Of a DNA stretch of 64,000 nucleotides, positions 46,501-62,200 are shown piece after piece. Position numbers and translations under genes: made by a program. Source of the DNA: Diplolepis rosae (lineage: Eukaryota; Arthropoda; Insecta; Hymenoptera; Diplolepididae); the NCBI GenBank assembly GCA_030998225.1, contig JAPYXD010000704.1:7502001-7566000 (forward strand), read 5' to 3'. Every line of letters begins with the position of its first letter. The first letter of the stretch is position 1. The notes under the pieces are model-generated. The model ran no database searches and was not told where the DNA came from. It saw only the letters and a list, made by a program, of their open reading frames with translations.

Positions 46501-49500
46501 GAGTGGCCAAGTAATGCACGAATTCTTAGGGTATAAGAATTTTTATAAAGTGGCTAAAAAATAATAATTAACACTTAGGGTCCTTAGACTCTGACCTGAA
46601 TAAAGCGGCCAAGTAATGCGCGAGCTCTTCGGATTCTGGCTTAAAATTATGTGGCCAAGTAATGCACGAGTTCAATGGACGTCAGGACTGATATACATAC
46701 AAAAATAGCCGCGTAATACGCGAGTTTAACGAAGTCTAAACTGAAAAGAGTGGCCAAGCAATGCGCGAATCGTTAGGGGTATAAGAATTTTTATAAAGTG
46801 GCTAAAAAATAATAATTAACACTTAGGGTCCTTAGACTCTGACCTGAATAAAGCGGCCAAGTAATGCGCGAGCTCTTCGGACTCCGATTTTCAGTAAGGT
46901 GGCCAAGTAAAGCGCGAGTTCAATGGACGTCAGGACAGATATAAATGAACAAAAAGCCGAGTAATACTCAAGATCAAACAAAGTCTGACCTAAATAAGGT
47001 GGCAAAGTAATGCGCGAGCTCTTCAGACTTTGGCTTAAAATTATGTGGCCAAGTAATGCGCGAGTTCAATGGACGTCAGGACTGATATAAATATAAAAAT
47101 AGGTGCGTAATACGCGAGTTGAACGCAGTCTGACCTGAAAAGAGTGGCCAAGTAATGCACGAATTCTTAGGGGTATAAGAATTTTTATAAAGTGGCCAAA
47201 AAATAATAATTAACACTTAGGGTCCTTAGACTCTGACCTGAATAAAGCGGCCAAGTAATGCGCGAGCTCTTCGGACTCTGGGTTAAAATTATGTGGCCAA
47301 GTAATTCGCGAGTTCAATGGACGTCAGGACTGATATAAATACAAAAATAGCCGCGTAATACGCGAGTTTAACGAAGTCTAACCTGAAAAGAGTGGCCAAG
47401 TAATGCGCGAATTCTTAGGGGTATAAGAATTTTTATAAAGTGGCCAAAAAATAATAATTAACACGTAGGCTCCTTAGACTATGACATGAATAAGGCGGCC
47501 AAGTTATGCGCGAGCACTTCGAACTCTGATTTTCTGTATTGTGGCCAAGTAATGCGCGAGTTCAATGGACGTCAGGACTGATATAAATGCACAAAAAGCC
47601 GCGTAATACGCGAGATCAAACAAAGTCTGACCTAAATAAGGTGGCAAAGTAATGCGCGAATTCTTAGTACAGGATTTTTATATAAAGTGGCCAAGTAATG
47701 CGCGAGCTCTTCGGACTCAGGCTTAAAATTATTTGGCCAAGTAAAACGCGAGTTCAATCGACGTCAGGACAGATATAAAAACAAAAATAGCCGAGTAATA
47801 CGCGAGTTTAACGAAGTCTAATCTGAAAAGAGTGGCCAAGTAATGCGCGAATCGTTAGGGGTATAAGAATTTTTATAAAGTGGCCAAACAATAATAATTA
47901 ACACGTAGGCTCCTTAGACTATGACCTGAATAAGGCGGCCAAGTAATGCGCAAGCACTTCGAACTCAGATTTTCAATAAGGTGGCCAAGTAATGCGCGAG
48001 TTCAATGGACGTCAGGACTGATATAAATGCAAAAATAGCCGCGTAGTACGCGAGATCAAACGAAGTCTGACCTAAATATGGTGGCAAAGAAATGCGCGAG
48101 CCCTTCGGACTCGGATTTTCAGTAAGGTGGCCAAGTAATGCGCGAGTTCAAGGGACGTCAGGACTGATATAAATGCACAAAACGCCGCGTAATACGCAAG
48201 ATCAAACAAAGTCTGACCTAAATAAGGTGGCAAAGTAATGCGCGAGCTCTTCGGACTTTGGCTTAAAATTATGTGGCCAAGTAATGCGCGAGTTCAATGG
48301 ACGTCAGGACTGATATAAATGCACAAAAAGCCGCGTAATACGCAAGATCAAAAAAACTCAGACCTAAATAAGGTGGAAAAGTAATGCGCGAGCTCTTCGG
48401 AATCTGGCTTAAAATTATGTGGCCAAGTAATGCGCGAGTTCAATGGACGTCAGGACTGATATAAATGCACAAAAAGCCGCGTAATACGCCAGATCAAACA
48501 AATTCTGACCTAAATAAGGTGGCAAAGTAATGGGCGAGCTCTTCGGACTTTGGCTTAAAATTATGTGGCCAAGTAATGCGCGAGTTCAATGGACGTCAGG
48601 ACTGATATAAATGCACAAAAAGCCGCGTAATACGCCAGATCAAACAAAGTCTGACCTAAATAAGGAGGCAAAGAAATGCGCGAATTCTTAGGAGTACAGA
48701 ATTTTTATATAAAGTGGCCAAGTAATGCGCGAGCTCTTCGGACTCTGGCTTAAAATTATGTGGCCAAGTAATTCGCGAGTTCAATGGACGTCAGGACTGA
48801 TATAAATGCACAAAACGCCGCGTAATACGCAAGATCAAACAAAGTCTGACCTAAATAAGGTGGCAAAGTAATGCGCGAGCTCTTCGGACTTTGGCTTAAA
48901 ATTATGTGGCCAAGTAATGCGCGAGTTCAATGGACGTCAGGACTGATATAAATGCACAATTAGCCGCGTAATACGCGAGATCAAACGAAGTCTGACCTAA
49001 ATAAGGTGGCAAAGTAATGCGCGAGCTCTTCGGACTTTGGCTTATAATTATATGGCCAAGTAATTCGCGAGTTCAATGGACGTCAGGACTGATATAAATG
49101 CACAAAAAGCCGCGTAATACGCAAGATCAAACAAAGTCTGACCTAAATAAGGTGGCAAAGTAATGCGCGAGCTCTTCGGACTTTGGCTTAAAATTATGTG
49201 GCCAAGTAATGCGCGAGTTCAATGGACGTCAGGACTGATATAAATGCACAAAAAGCCGCGTAATACGCGAGATCAAACAAAGTCTAACCTAAATAAGGTA
49301 GCAAAGTAATGCGCGAATTCTTAGTACAGCATTTTTATATAAAGTGGCCAAGTAATGCGCGAGTTCAATGGACGTCAGGACTGATATAAATACAAAAATA
49401 GGTGCGTAATACGCGACTTGAACGCAGTCTGACCTGAAAAGAGTGGCCAAGTAATGCACGAATTCTTAGGGGTATAAGATTTTTTATAAAGTGGCTAAAA

Positions 49501-51594
49501 AATAATAATTAACACTTAGGGTCCTTAGACTCTGACCTGAATAAAGCGGCCAAGTAATGCGCGAGCTCTTCGGATTCTGGCTTAAAATTATGTGGCCAAG
49601 TAATTCGTGAGTTCAATGGACGTCAGGACTGATATAAATGCACGAAAAGCCGCGTAATACGCGAGATCAAACAAAGTCTAACCTAAATAAGGTAGCAAAG
49701 TAATGCGCGAATTCTCAGAATTTTTATATAAAGTGGCCAAGTAATGCGCGAGTTCAGTGGACGTCAGGACTGATATAAATGCAAAAATAGGTGCGTAATA
49801 CGCGACTTGAACGCAGTCTGACCTGAAAAGAGTGGCCAAGTAATGCACGAATTCTTAGGGGTATAAGAATTTTTATAAAGTGGCTAAAAAATAATAATGA
49901 ACACTTAGGGTCCTTAGACTCTGACCTGAATAAAGCGGCCAAGTAATGCGCGAGCTCTTCGGATTCTGGCTTAAAATTATGTGGCCAAGTAATTCGTGAG
50001 TTCAATGGACGTCAGGACTGATATAAATACAAAAATAGCCGCGTAATACGCGAGTTTAACGAAGTCTAAACTGAAAAGAGTGGCCAAGCAATGCGCGAAT
50101 CGTTAGGGGTATAAGAATTTTTATAAAGTGGCCAAAAAATAATAATTAACACGTAGGCTCCTTAGACTATGACCTGAATAAGGCGGCCAAGTAATGCGCG
50201 AGCACTTCGAACTCAGATTTTCAGTAAGGTGGCCAAGTAATGCGCGAGTTCAATGGACGTCAGGACTGATATAAATGCACAAAAAGCCGCGTAATACGCG
50301 AGATCAAACAAAGTCTAACCTAAATAAGGTGGCAAAGTAATGCGCGAAATCTTCGGACTTTGGCTTAAAATTATGTGGCCAAGTAATGCGCGAGTTCAAT
50401 GGACGTCAGGACTGATATAAATGCACAAAAAGCCGCGTAATACGCGAGATCAAACAAAGTCTAACCTAAATAAGGTGGCAAAGTAATGCGCGAATTCTTA
50501 GTACAGAATTTTTATATAAAGTGGCCAAGTAATGCGCGAGCTCTTCGGACTCTGGCTTAAAATTATGTGGCCAAGTAATTCGCGAGTTCAATGGACGTCA
50601 GGACTGATATAAATACAAAAATAGGTGCGTAATACGCGAGTTGAACGCAGTCTGACCTGAAAAGAGTGGCCAAGTAATGCGCGAATTCTTAGGGGTATAA
50701 GAATTTTTATAAAGTGGCCAAAAAATAATAATTAACACTTAGGGTCCTTAGACTCTGACCTGAATAAAGCGGCCAAGTAATGCGCGAGCTCTTCGGATTC
50801 TGGCTTAAAATTATGTGGCCAAGTAATGCCCGAGTTCAATGGACGTCAGGACTGATATAAATACAAAAATAGGTGCGTAATACGCGAGTTGAACGCAGTC
50901 TGACCTGAAAAGAGTGGCCAAGTAATGCACGAATTCTTAGGGGTATAAGAATTTTTATAAAGTGGCTAAAAAATAATAATTAACACTTAGGGTCCTTAGA
51001 CTCTGACCTGAATAAAGCGGCCAAGTAATGCGCGAGCTCTTCGGATTCTGGCTTAAAATTATGTGGCCAAGTAATTCGTGAGTTCAATGGACGTCAGGAC
51101 TGATATAAATACAAAAATAGCCGCGTAATACGCGAGATCAAACAAAGTCTGACCTTAATAATGTGGCAAAGTAATGCGCAAATTCTTAGTACAGGATTTT
51201 TATATTAAGTGGCCAAGTAATGCGCGAGCTCTTCGGACTCTGGCTTAAAATTATGTGGCCAAGTAATTCGCGAGTTCAATGGACGTCAGGACTGATAAAA
51301 ATGCACAAAAAGCCGCGTAATACGCAAAATCAAACAAAGTCTGACCTAAATAAGGTGGCAAATTAATGCGCGAGCTCTTCGGACTTTGGCTTAAAATTAT
51401 GTTGCCAAGTAATGCGCGAGTTCATTGGACGTCAGGACTGTTTTAAATGCTCAAAAAGCCGCGTATTTCGCGAGATCAAACAAAGTCTGACCTAAATAAG
51501 GTGGCAAAGTAATGCGCGAGCTCTTCAGACTTTGGCTTAAAATTATGTGGCTAAGTAATGCGCGAGTTCAATGGACGTCAGGACTGATATAAAT

Positions 51595-53960
51595 GCACAA
51601 AAAGCCGCGTAATACGCGAGATCAAACAAAGTCTAACCTAAATAAGGTAGCAAAGTAATGCGCGAATTCTTAGTACAGAATTTTTATATAAAGTGGCCAA
51701 GTAATGCGCGAGTTCAATGGACGTCAGGACTGATATAAATACAAAAATAGGTGCGTAATACGCGACTTGAACGCAGTCTGACCTGCAAAGAGTGGCCAAG
51801 TAATGCACGAATTCTTAGGGGTATAAGAATTTTTATAAAGTGGCTATAAAATAATAATTAACACTTAGGGTCCTTAGACTCTGACCTGAATAAAGCGGCC
51901 AAGTAATGCGCGAGCTCTTCGGATTCTGGCTTAAAATTATGTGGCCAAGTAATGCCCGAGTTCAATGGACGTCAGGACTGATATAAATATAAAAATAGGT
52001 GCGTAATACGCGAGTTGAACGCAGTCTGACCTGAAAAGAGTGGCCAAGTAATGCACGAATTCTTAGGGGTATAAGAATTTTTATAAAGTGGCTAAAAAAT
52101 AATAATTAACACTTAGGGTCCTTAGACTCTGACCTGAATAAAGCGGCCAAGTAATGCGCGAGCTCTTCGGATTCTGGCTTAAAATTATGTGGCCAAGTAA
52201 TTCGTGAGTTCAATGGACGTCAGGACTGATATAAATACAAAAATAGCCGCGTAATACGCGAGTTTAACGAAGTCTAAACTGAAAAGAGTGGCCAAGCAAT
52301 GCGCGAATCGTTAGGGGTATAAGAATTTTTATAAAGTGGCCCAAAAATAATAATTAACACGTAGGCTCCTTAGACTATTACCTGAATAAGGCGGCCAAGT
52401 AATGCGCAAGCACTTCGAACTCAGATTTTCAGTAAGGTGTCCAAGTAATGCGCGAGTTCAATGGACGTCAGGACTGATATAAATGCACAAAAAGCCGCGT
52501 AAATCGCAAGATCAAACAAAGTCTGGCCTAAATAAGGTGGCAAAGTAATGCGCGAGCTCTTCGGACTTTGGCTTAAAATTATGTTGCCAAGTAATGCGCG
52601 AGTTCAATGGACGTCAGGACTGATATAAATGCACAAAAAGCCGCGTAATACGCGAGATCAAACAAAGTCTGACCTAAATAAGGTGGCAAAGTAATGAGCG
52701 AGCTCTTCAGACTTTTGGCTTAAAATTATGTGGCCAAGTAATGCGCGAGTTCAATGGACGTCAGGACTGATATAAATGCACAAAAAGCCGCGTAATACGC
52801 GAGATCAAACAAAGTCTAACCTAAATAAGGTAGCAAAGTAATGCGCGAATTCTTAGTACAGAATTTTTATATAAAGTGGCCAAGTAATGCGCGAGTTCAA
52901 TGGACGTCAGGACTGATATAAATACAAAAATAGGTGCGTAATACGCGACTTGAACGCAGTCTGACCTGAAAAGAGTGGCCAAGTAATGCACGAATTCTTA
53001 GGGGTATAAGAATTTTTATAAAGTGGCTATAAAATAATAATTAACACTTAGGGTCCTTAGACTCTGACCTGAATAAAGCGGCCAAGTAATGCGCGAGCTC
53101 TTCGGATTCTGGCTTAAAATTATGTGGCCAAGTAATGCCCGAGTTCAATGGACGTCAGGACTGATATAAATATAAAAATAGGTGCGTAATACGCGAGTTG
53201 AACGCAGTCTGACCTGAAAAGAGTGGCCAAGTAATGCACGAATTCTTAGGGGTATAAGAATTTTTATAAAGTGGCTAAAAAATAATAATTAACACTTAGG
53301 GTCCTTAGACTCTGACCTGAATAAAGCGGCCAAGTAATGCGCGAGCTCTTCGGATTCTGGCTTAAAATTATGTGGCCAAGTAATTCGTGAGTTCAATGGA
53401 CGTCAGGACTGATATAAATACAAAAATAGCCGCGTAATACGCGAGTTTAACGAAGTCTAAACTGAAAAGAGTGGCCAAGCAATGCGCGAATCGTTGGGGG
53501 TATAAGAATTTTTATAAAGTGGCCCAAAAATAATAATTAACACGTAGGCTCCTTAGACTATTACCTGAATAAGGCGGCCAAGTAATGCGCAAGCACTTCG
53601 AACTCAGATTTTCAGTAAGGTGTCCAAGTAATGCGCGAGTTCAATGGACGTCAGGACTGATATAAATGCACAAAAAGCCGCGTAATACGCAAGATCAAAC
53701 AAAGTCTGACCTAAATAAGGTGGCAAAGTAATGCGCGAGCTCTTCGGACATCGGCTTAAAATTATGTGTCCAAGTAATTCGCGAGTTCAATGGACGTCAG
53801 GACTGATATAAATGCACAAAAAGCCGCGTAATACGCAAGATCAAACAAAGTCTGACCTAAATAAGGTGGCAAAGTAATGCGCGAGCTCTTCGGACTTTGG
53901 CTTAAAATTATGTGGCCAAGTAATGCGCGAGTTCAATGGACTTCAGGACTGATATAAATG
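51595..53960. repeat. 1183-bp tandem segmental duplication in the satellite
   Basis: Three independent rare variants recur at exactly 1183 bp: GTGGCTATAAAATAAT (51,840 and 53,023), AAATATAAAAATAGG (about 51,980 and 53,163) and GTGGCCCAAAAATAAT (52,336 and 53,519). Confidence 0.82.
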
Positions 53961-54699
53961 CACAAAAAGCCGCGTAATACGCGAGATCAAACAAAGTCTA
54001 ACCTAAATAAGGTAGCAAAGTAATGCGCGAATTCTTAGTACAGAATTTTTATATAAAGTGGCCAAGTAATGCGCGAGCTCTTCGGACTCTGGCTTAAAAT
54101 TATGTGGCCAAGTAATGCCCGAGTTCAATGGACGTCAGGACTGATATAATTACAAAAATAGGTGCGTAATACGCGAGTTGAACGCAGTCTGACCTGAAAA
54201 GAGTGGCCAAGTAATGCACGAATTCTTAGGGGTATAAGAATTTTTATAAAGTGGCTAAAAAATAATAATTAACACTTAGGGTCCTTAGACTCTGACCTGA
54301 ATAAAGCGGCCAAGTAATGCGCGAGATCTTCGGATTCTGGCTTAAAATTATGTGGCCAAGTAATGCCCGAGTTCAATGGACGTCAGGACTGATATAAATA
54401 CAAAAATAGGTGCGTAATACGCGAGTTGAACGCAGTCTGACCTGAAAAGAGTGGCCAAGTAATGCACGAATTCTTAGGGGTATAAGAATTTTTATAAAGT
54501 GGCTAAAAAATAATAATTAACACTTAGGGTCCTTAGACTCTGACCTGAATAAAGCGGCCAAGTAATGCGCGAGCTCTTCGGATTCTGGCTTAAAATTATG
54601 TGGCCAAGTAATTCGTGAGTTCAATGGACGTCAGGACTGATATAAATACAAAAATAGCCGCGTAATACGCGAGTTTAACGAAGTCTAAACTGAAAAGAG

Positions 54700-57600
54700 T
54701 GGCCAAGCAATGCGCGAATCGTTAGGGGTATAAGAATTTTTATAAAGTGGCCCAAAAATAATAATTAACACGTAGGCTCCTTAGACTATTACCTGAATAA
54801 GGCGGCCAAGTAATGCGCGAGATCTTCGGGTTCTGGCTTAAAATTATGTGGCCAAGTAATGCCCGAGTTCAATGGACGAAAGGACTGATATAAATACAAA
54901 AATAGGTGCGTAATACGCGAGTTGAACGCAGTCTGACCTGAAAAGAGTGGCCAAGTAATGCACGAATTCTTAGGGGTATAAGAATTTTTATAAAGTGGCT
55001 AAAAAATAATAATTAACACTTAGGGTCCTTAGACTCTGACCTGAATAAAGCGGCCAAGTAATGCGCGAGCTCTTCGGACTCTGGCTTAAAATTATGTGGC
55101 CAAGTAATGCGCGAGTTCAATGGACGTCAGGACTGATATAAATGCACAACTAGCCGCGTAATACGCGAGATCAAACAAAGTCTGACCTTAATAATGTGGC
55201 AAAGTAATGCGCAAATTCTTAGTACAGGATTTTTATATTAAGTGGCCAAGTAATGCGCGAGCTCTTCGGACTCTGGCTTAAAATTATGTGGCCAAGTAAT
55301 TCGCGAGTTCAATGGACGTCAGGACTGATAAAAATGCACCAAAAGCCGCGTAATACGCAAGATCAAACAAAGTCTGACCTAAATAAGGTGGCAAATTAAT
55401 GCGCGAGCTCTTCGGACTTTGGCTTAAAATTATGTTGCCAAGTAATGCGCGAGTTCAATGGACGTCAGGACTGATATAAATGCACAAAAAGCCGCGTAAT
55501 ACGCGAGATCAAACAAAGTCTAACCTAAATAAGGTAGCAAAGTAATGCGCGAATTCTTAGTACAGAATTTTTATATAAAGTGGCCAAGTAATGCGCGAGT
55601 TCAATGGACGTCAGGACTGATATAAATACAAAAATAGGTGCGTAATACGCGACTTGAACGCAGTCTGACCTGAAAAGAGTGGCCAAGTAATGCGCGAATT
55701 CTGAGGGGTATAAGAATTTTTATAAAGTGGCCATAAAATAATAATTAACACTTAGGGTCCTTAGACTCTGACCTGAATAAAGCGGCCAAGTAATGCGCGA
55801 GCTCTTCGGATTCTGGCTTAAAATTATGTGGCCAAGTAATGCCCGAGTTCAATGGACGTCAGGACTGATATAAATATAAAAATAGGTGCGTAATACGCGA
55901 GTTGAACGCAGTCTGACCTGAAAAGAGTGGCCAAGTAATGCACGAATTCTTAGGGTATAAGAATTTTTATAAAGTGGCTAAAAAATAATAATTAACACTT
56001 AGGGTCCTTAGACTCTGACCTGAATAAAGCGGCCAAGTAATGCGCGAGCTCTTCGGACTCGGATTTTCAGTAAGTTGGCCAAGTAATGCGCGAGTTCAAT
56101 GGACGTCAGGACTGATATAAATGCACAAAACGCCGCGTAATACGCAAGATCAAACAAAGTCTGACCTAAATAAGGTGGCAAAGTAATGCGCGAGCTCTTC
56201 AGACTTCGGCTTAAAATTATGTGTCCAAGTAATTCGCGAGTTCAATGGACGTCAGGACTGATATAAATGCACAAAAAGCCGCGTAATACGCAAGATCAAG
56301 CAAAGTCTGACCTAAATAAGGTGGCAAAGTAATGCGCGAGCTCTTCGGACTTTGGCTTAAAATTATGTGGCCAAGTAATGCGCGAGTTCAATGGACTTCA
56401 GGACTGATATAAATGCACAAAAAGCCGCGTAATACGCGAGATCAAACAAAGTCTAACCTAAATAAGGTAGCAAAGTAATGCGCGAATTCTTAGTACAGAA
56501 TTTTTATATAAAGTGGCCAAGTAATGCGCGAGCTCTTCGGACTCTGGCTTAAAATTATGTGGCCAAGTAATGCCCGAGTTCAATGGACGTCAGGACTGAT
56601 ATAATTACAAAAATAGGTGCGTAATACGCGAGTTGAACGCAGTCTGACCTGAAAAGAGTGGCCAAGTAATGCGCGAATTCTTAGGGGTATAAGAGTTTTT
56701 ATAAAGTGGCCAAAAAATAATAATTAACACTTAGGGTCCGTAGACTCTGACCTGAATAAAGCGGCCAAGTAATGCGCGAGATCTTCGGACTCTGGCTTAA
56801 AATTATGTGGCCAAGTAATGCGCGAGTTCAATGGACGTCAGGACTGATATAAATACAAAAATAGGTGCGCAATACGCGAGTTGAACGCAGTCTGACCTGA
56901 AAAGAGTGGCCAAGTAATGCACGAATTCTTAGGGGTATAAGAATTTTTATAAAGTGGCTAAAAAATAATAATTAACACTTAGGGTCCTTAGACTCTGACC
57001 TGAATAAAGCGGCCAAGTAATGCGCGAGCTCTTCGGATTCTGGCTTAAAATTATGTGGCCAAGTAATTCGTGAGTTCAATGGACGTCAGGACTGATATAA
57101 ATACAAAAATAGCCGCGTAATACGCGAGTTTAACGAAGTCTAAACTGAAAAGAGTGGCCAAGCAATGCGCGAATCGTTAGGGGTATAAGAATTTTTATAA
57201 AGTGGCCCAAAAATAATAATTAACACGTAGGCTCCTTAGACTATTACCTGAATAAGGCGGCCAAGTAATGCGCGAGATCTTCGGATTCTGGCTTAAAATT
57301 ATGTGGCCAAGTAATGCCCGAGTTCAATGGACGTCAGGACTGATATAAATACAAAAATAGGTGCGTAATACGCGAGTTGAACGCAGTCTGACCTGAAAAG
57401 AGTGGCCAAGTAATGCACGAATTCTTAGGGGTATAAGAATTTTTATAAAGTGGCTAAAAAATAATAATTAACACTTAGGGTCCTTAGACTCTGACCTGAA
57501 TAAAGCGGCCAAGTAATGCGCGAGCTCTTCGGACTCTGGCTTAAAATTATGTGGCCAAGTAATGCGCGAGTTCAATGGACGTCAGGACTGATATAAATGC

Positions 57601-59220
57601 ACAACTAGCCGCGTAATACGCGAGATCAAACAAAGTCTGACCTTAATAATGTGGCAAATTAATGCGCAAATTCTTAGTACAGGATTTTTATATTAAGTGG
57701 CCAAGTAATGCGCGAGCTCTTCGGACTCTGGCTTAAAATTATGTGGCCAAGTAATTCGCGAGTTCAATGGACGTCAGGACTGATAAAAATGCACAAAAAG
57801 CCGCGTAATACGCAAGATCAAACAAAGTCTGACCTAAATAAGGTGGCAAATTAATGCGCGAGCTCTTCGGACTTTGGCTTAAAATTATGTTGCCAAGTAA
57901 TGCGCGAGTTCAATGGACGTCAGGACTGATATAAATGCACAAAAAGCCGCGTAATACGCGAGATCAAACAAAGTCTAACCTAAATAAGGTAGCAAAGTAA
58001 TGCGCGAATTCTTAGTACAGAATTTTTATATAAAGTGGCCAAGTAATGCGCGAGTTCAATGGACGTCAGGACTGATATAAATACAAAAATAGGTGCGTAA
58101 TACGCGACTTGAACGCAGTCTGACCTGAAAAGAGTGGCCAAGTAATGCACGAATTCTTAGGGGTATAAGAATTTTTATAAAGTGGCTATAAAATAATAAT
58201 TAACACTTAGGGTCCTTAGACTCTGACCTGAATAAAGCGGCCAAGTAATGCGCGAGCTCTTCGGATTCTGGCTTAAAATTATGTGGCCAAGTAATGCCCG
58301 AGTTCAATGGACGTCAGGACTGATATAAATATAAAAATAGGTGCGTAATACGCGAGTTGAACGCAGTCTGACCTGAAAAGAGTGGCCAAGTAATGCACGA
58401 ATTCTTAGGGTATAAGAATTTTTATAAAGTGGCTAAAAAATAATAATTAACACTTAGGGTCCTTAGACTCTGACCTGAATAAAGCGGCCAAGTAATGCGC
58501 GAGCTCTTCGGATTCTGGCTTAAAATTATGTGGCCAAGTAATTCGTGAGTTCAATGGACGTCAGGACTGATATAAATACAAAAATAGCCGCGTAATACGC
58601 GAGTTTAACGAAGTCTAAACTGAAAAGAGTGGCCAAGCAATGCGCGAATCGTTAGGGGTATAAGAATTTTTATAAAGTGGCTAAAAAATAATAATTAACA
58701 CTTAGGGTCCTTAGACTCTGACCTGAATAAAGCGGCCAAGTAATGCGCGAGCTCTTCGGACTCGGATTTTCAGTAAGTTGGCCAAGTAATGCGCGAGTTC
58801 AATGGACGTCAGGACTGATATAAATGCACAAAACGCCGCGTAATACGCAAGATCAAACAAAGTCTGACCTAAATAAGGTGGCAAAGTAATGCGCGAGCTC
58901 TTCAGACTTCGGCTTAAAATTATGTGTCCAAGTAATTCGCGAGTTCAATGGACGTCAGGACTGATATAAATGCACAAAAAGCCGCGTAATACGCAAGATC
59001 AAGCAAAGTCTGACCTAAATAAGGTGGCAAAGTAATGCGCGAGCTCTTCGGACTTTGGCTTAAAATTATGTGGCCAAGTAATGCGCGAGTTCAATGGACT
59101 TCAGGACTGATATAAATGCACAAAAAGCCGCGTAATACGCGAGATCAAACAAAGTCTAACCTAAGTAAGGTAGCAAAGTAATGCGCGAATTCTTAGTACA
59201 GAATTTTTATATAAAGTGGC
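54700..59220. repeat. 2455-bp segmental duplication in the satellite
   Basis: GTGGCCCAAAAATAAT recurs at 54,747 and 57,202, and the TAGCAAAGTAATGCGCGAAT marker at 55,548 and 58,003: both 2455 bp apart. A later marker (CTCGGATTTTCAGTAAGTTG) recurs at 2703 bp, which is 2455 plus one 248-bp unit. Confidence 0.75.
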
Positions 59221-62200
59221 CAAGTAATGCGCGAGCTCTTCGGACTCTGGCTTAAAATTATGTGGCCAAGTAATGCGCGAGTTCAATGGACGTCAGGACT
59301 GATATAATTACAAAAATATGCGCGTAATACGCGAGTTCAACGCAGTCAGACCAGAATAGAGTCGCCAAGTAAAACTCGAATTCATAGGGTTATAAGAATT
59401 TTTATAAAGTGGCTAAAAAATAATATTTAACACTTAGGGTCCTTAGACTCCGACCTGAATAAAGCGGCCAAGTAATGCGCGAGCTCTTCGGACTCTGGCT
59501 TAAAATTATGTGGCCAAGTAATGAGCGAGTTCAATGGACGTCAGGACTGATATAAATGCAAAAATAGCCGCGTAATACGCGAGATCAAACAAAGTCTGTC
59601 CTAAATAATGTGGCAAAGTAATGCGCAAATTCTTAGTACAGGATTTTTATATTAAGTGGCCAAGTAATGCGCGAGCTCTTCGGACTCTGGCTTAAAATTA
59701 TGTGGCCAAGTAATTCGCGAGTTCAATGGACGTCAGGACTGATATAAATGCACAAAAAGCCGCGTAATACGCAAGATCAAACAAAGTCTGACCTAAATAA
59801 GGTGGCAAATTAATGCGCGAGCTCTTCGGACTTTGGCTTAAAATTATGTGGCCAAGTAATGCGCGAGTTCAATGGACGTCAGGACTAATATAAATGCACA
59901 AAAAGCCGCGTAATACGCGAGATCAAACAAAGTCTGACCTAAATAAGGTGGCAAAGTAATGCGCGAGCTCTTTAGACTTTGGCTTAAAATTATGTGGCCA
60001 AGTAATGCGCGAGTTCAATGGACGTCAGGACTGATATAAATGCACAAAAAGCCGCGTAATACGCGAGATCAAACAAAGTCTAACCTAAATAAGGTAGCAA
60101 AGTAATGCGCGAATTCTTAGTACAGAATTTTTATATAAAGTGTCCAAGTAATGCGCGAGTTCAATGGACGTCAGGACTGATATAAATACAAAAATAGGTG
60201 CGTAATACGCGACTTGAACGCAGTCTGAACTGAAAAGAGTGGCCAAGTAATGCACGAATTCTTAGGGGTATAAGAATTTTCATAAAGTGGCTAAAAAATA
60301 ATAATTAACACTTAGGGTCCTTAGACTCTGACCTGAATAAAGCGGCCAAGTAATGCGCGAGCTCTTCGGATTCTGGCTTAAAATTATGTGGCCAAGTAAT
60401 GCCCGAGTTCAATGGACGTCAGGACTGATATAAATATAAAAATAGGTGCGTAATACGCGAGTTGAACGCAGTCTGACCTGAAAAGAGTGGCCAAGTAATG
60501 CACGAATTCTTAGGGGTATAAGAATATTTATAAAGTGGCTAAAAAATAATAATTAACACTTAGGGTTCTTAGACTCTGACCTGAATAATGCGGCCAAGTA
60601 ATGCGCGAGCTCTTCGGACTCTGGCTTAAAATTATGTGGCCAAGTAATGCGCGAGTTCAATGGACGTCAGGACTGATATAAATGCAAAAATAGCCGCGTA
60701 ATACGCGAGATCAAACAAAGTCTGTCCTAAATAATGTGGCAAAGTAATGCGCAAATTCTTAGTACAGGATTTTTATATAAAGTGGCCAAGTAATGCGCGA
60801 GCTCTTCGGACTCTTGCTTAAAATTTTGTGGCCAAGTAATTCGCGAGCTCCATGGTCGTCAGGTCTGATATAAATGCACAAAAAGCCGCGTAATACGGCC
60901 GTTCCAACAAAGTCTGACCTTAATAACGTTGCAAAGTAATGCGCGAGCTCTTCGGACTTTGGCTTAAAATTATGTGGCCAAGTAATGCGCGAGTTCAATG
61001 GACGTCAGGACTGATATAAATGCACAAAAAGCCGCGTAATACGCGAGATCAAACAAAGTCTAACCTAAATAAGGTAGCAAAGTAATGCGCGAATTCTTAG
61101 TACAGAATTTTTATATAAAGTGGCCAAGTAATGCGCGAGTTCAATGGACGTCAGGACTGATATAAATACAAAAATAGGTGCGTAATACGTGACTTGAACG
61201 CAGTCTGACCTGAAAAGAGTGGCCAAGTAATGCACGAATTCTTAGGGGTATAAGAATTTTTATAAAGTGGCTAAAAAATAATAATTAAAACTTAGGGTCC
61301 TTAGACTCTGACCTGAATAAAGCGGCCAAGTAATGCGCGAGCTCTTCGGATTCTGGCTTAAAATTATGTGGCCAAGTAATGCCCGAGTTCAATGGACGTC
61401 AGGACTGATATAAATACGAAAATAGGTGCGTAATACGCGAGTTGAACGCAGTCTGACCTGAAAAGAGTGGCCAAGTAATGCACGAATTCTTAGGGGTATA
61501 AGAATTTTTATAAAGTGGCTAAAAAATAATAATTAACGCTTAGGGTCCTTAGACTCTGACCTGAATAAAGCGGCCAAGTAATGCGCGAGCTCTTCGGACT
61601 CTGGCTTAAAGTTAGGTGGCCAAGTACTGAGCGCGGTCGTTGGACGTCAGGACTGAGATAATGGCAAAAATAGCCGCGTCCTCCGCGAGATCAAACGAAC
61701 TCTGACCTACCTAAGGAGGCAAATTAATGCGCGAATACTTAGGAGTACACAATTTTTATATACAGTGGCCAAGTAATGCGCGAGCTCTTCGGACTCTGGC
61801 TTAAAATTATGTGGCCAAGTAATTCGCGAGTTCAATGGACATCAGGACTGATAAAAATGCAAAAATAGCCGCGTAATACGCGAGATCAAACAAAGTCTGA
61901 CCTAAATAAGGTGGCAAAGTAATGCGCGAATTCTTAGTACAGGATTTTTATATAAAGTGGCCAAGTAATGCGCGAGCTCTTCGGACTCTGGCTTAAAATT
62001 ATGTGGCCAAGTAATGCGCGAGTTCAATGGACGTCAGGACTGATATAAATGCACAAAAATCCGCGTAATACACGAGATCAAACAAAGTCTATCCTAAATA
62101 AGGTAGCAAAGTAATGCGCGAATTCTTAGTACAGAATTTTTATATAAAGTGGCCAAGTAATGCGCGAGTTCAATGAACGTCAGGACTGATATAAATACAA

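Noticed and set aside
44442..60998. Minus-strand open frames within the satellite (44,442-44,651; 49,754-50,005; 60,759-60,998).
   Set aside because: They are translations of the repeat units themselves, recur only where a variant removes a stop, and have no domain features.
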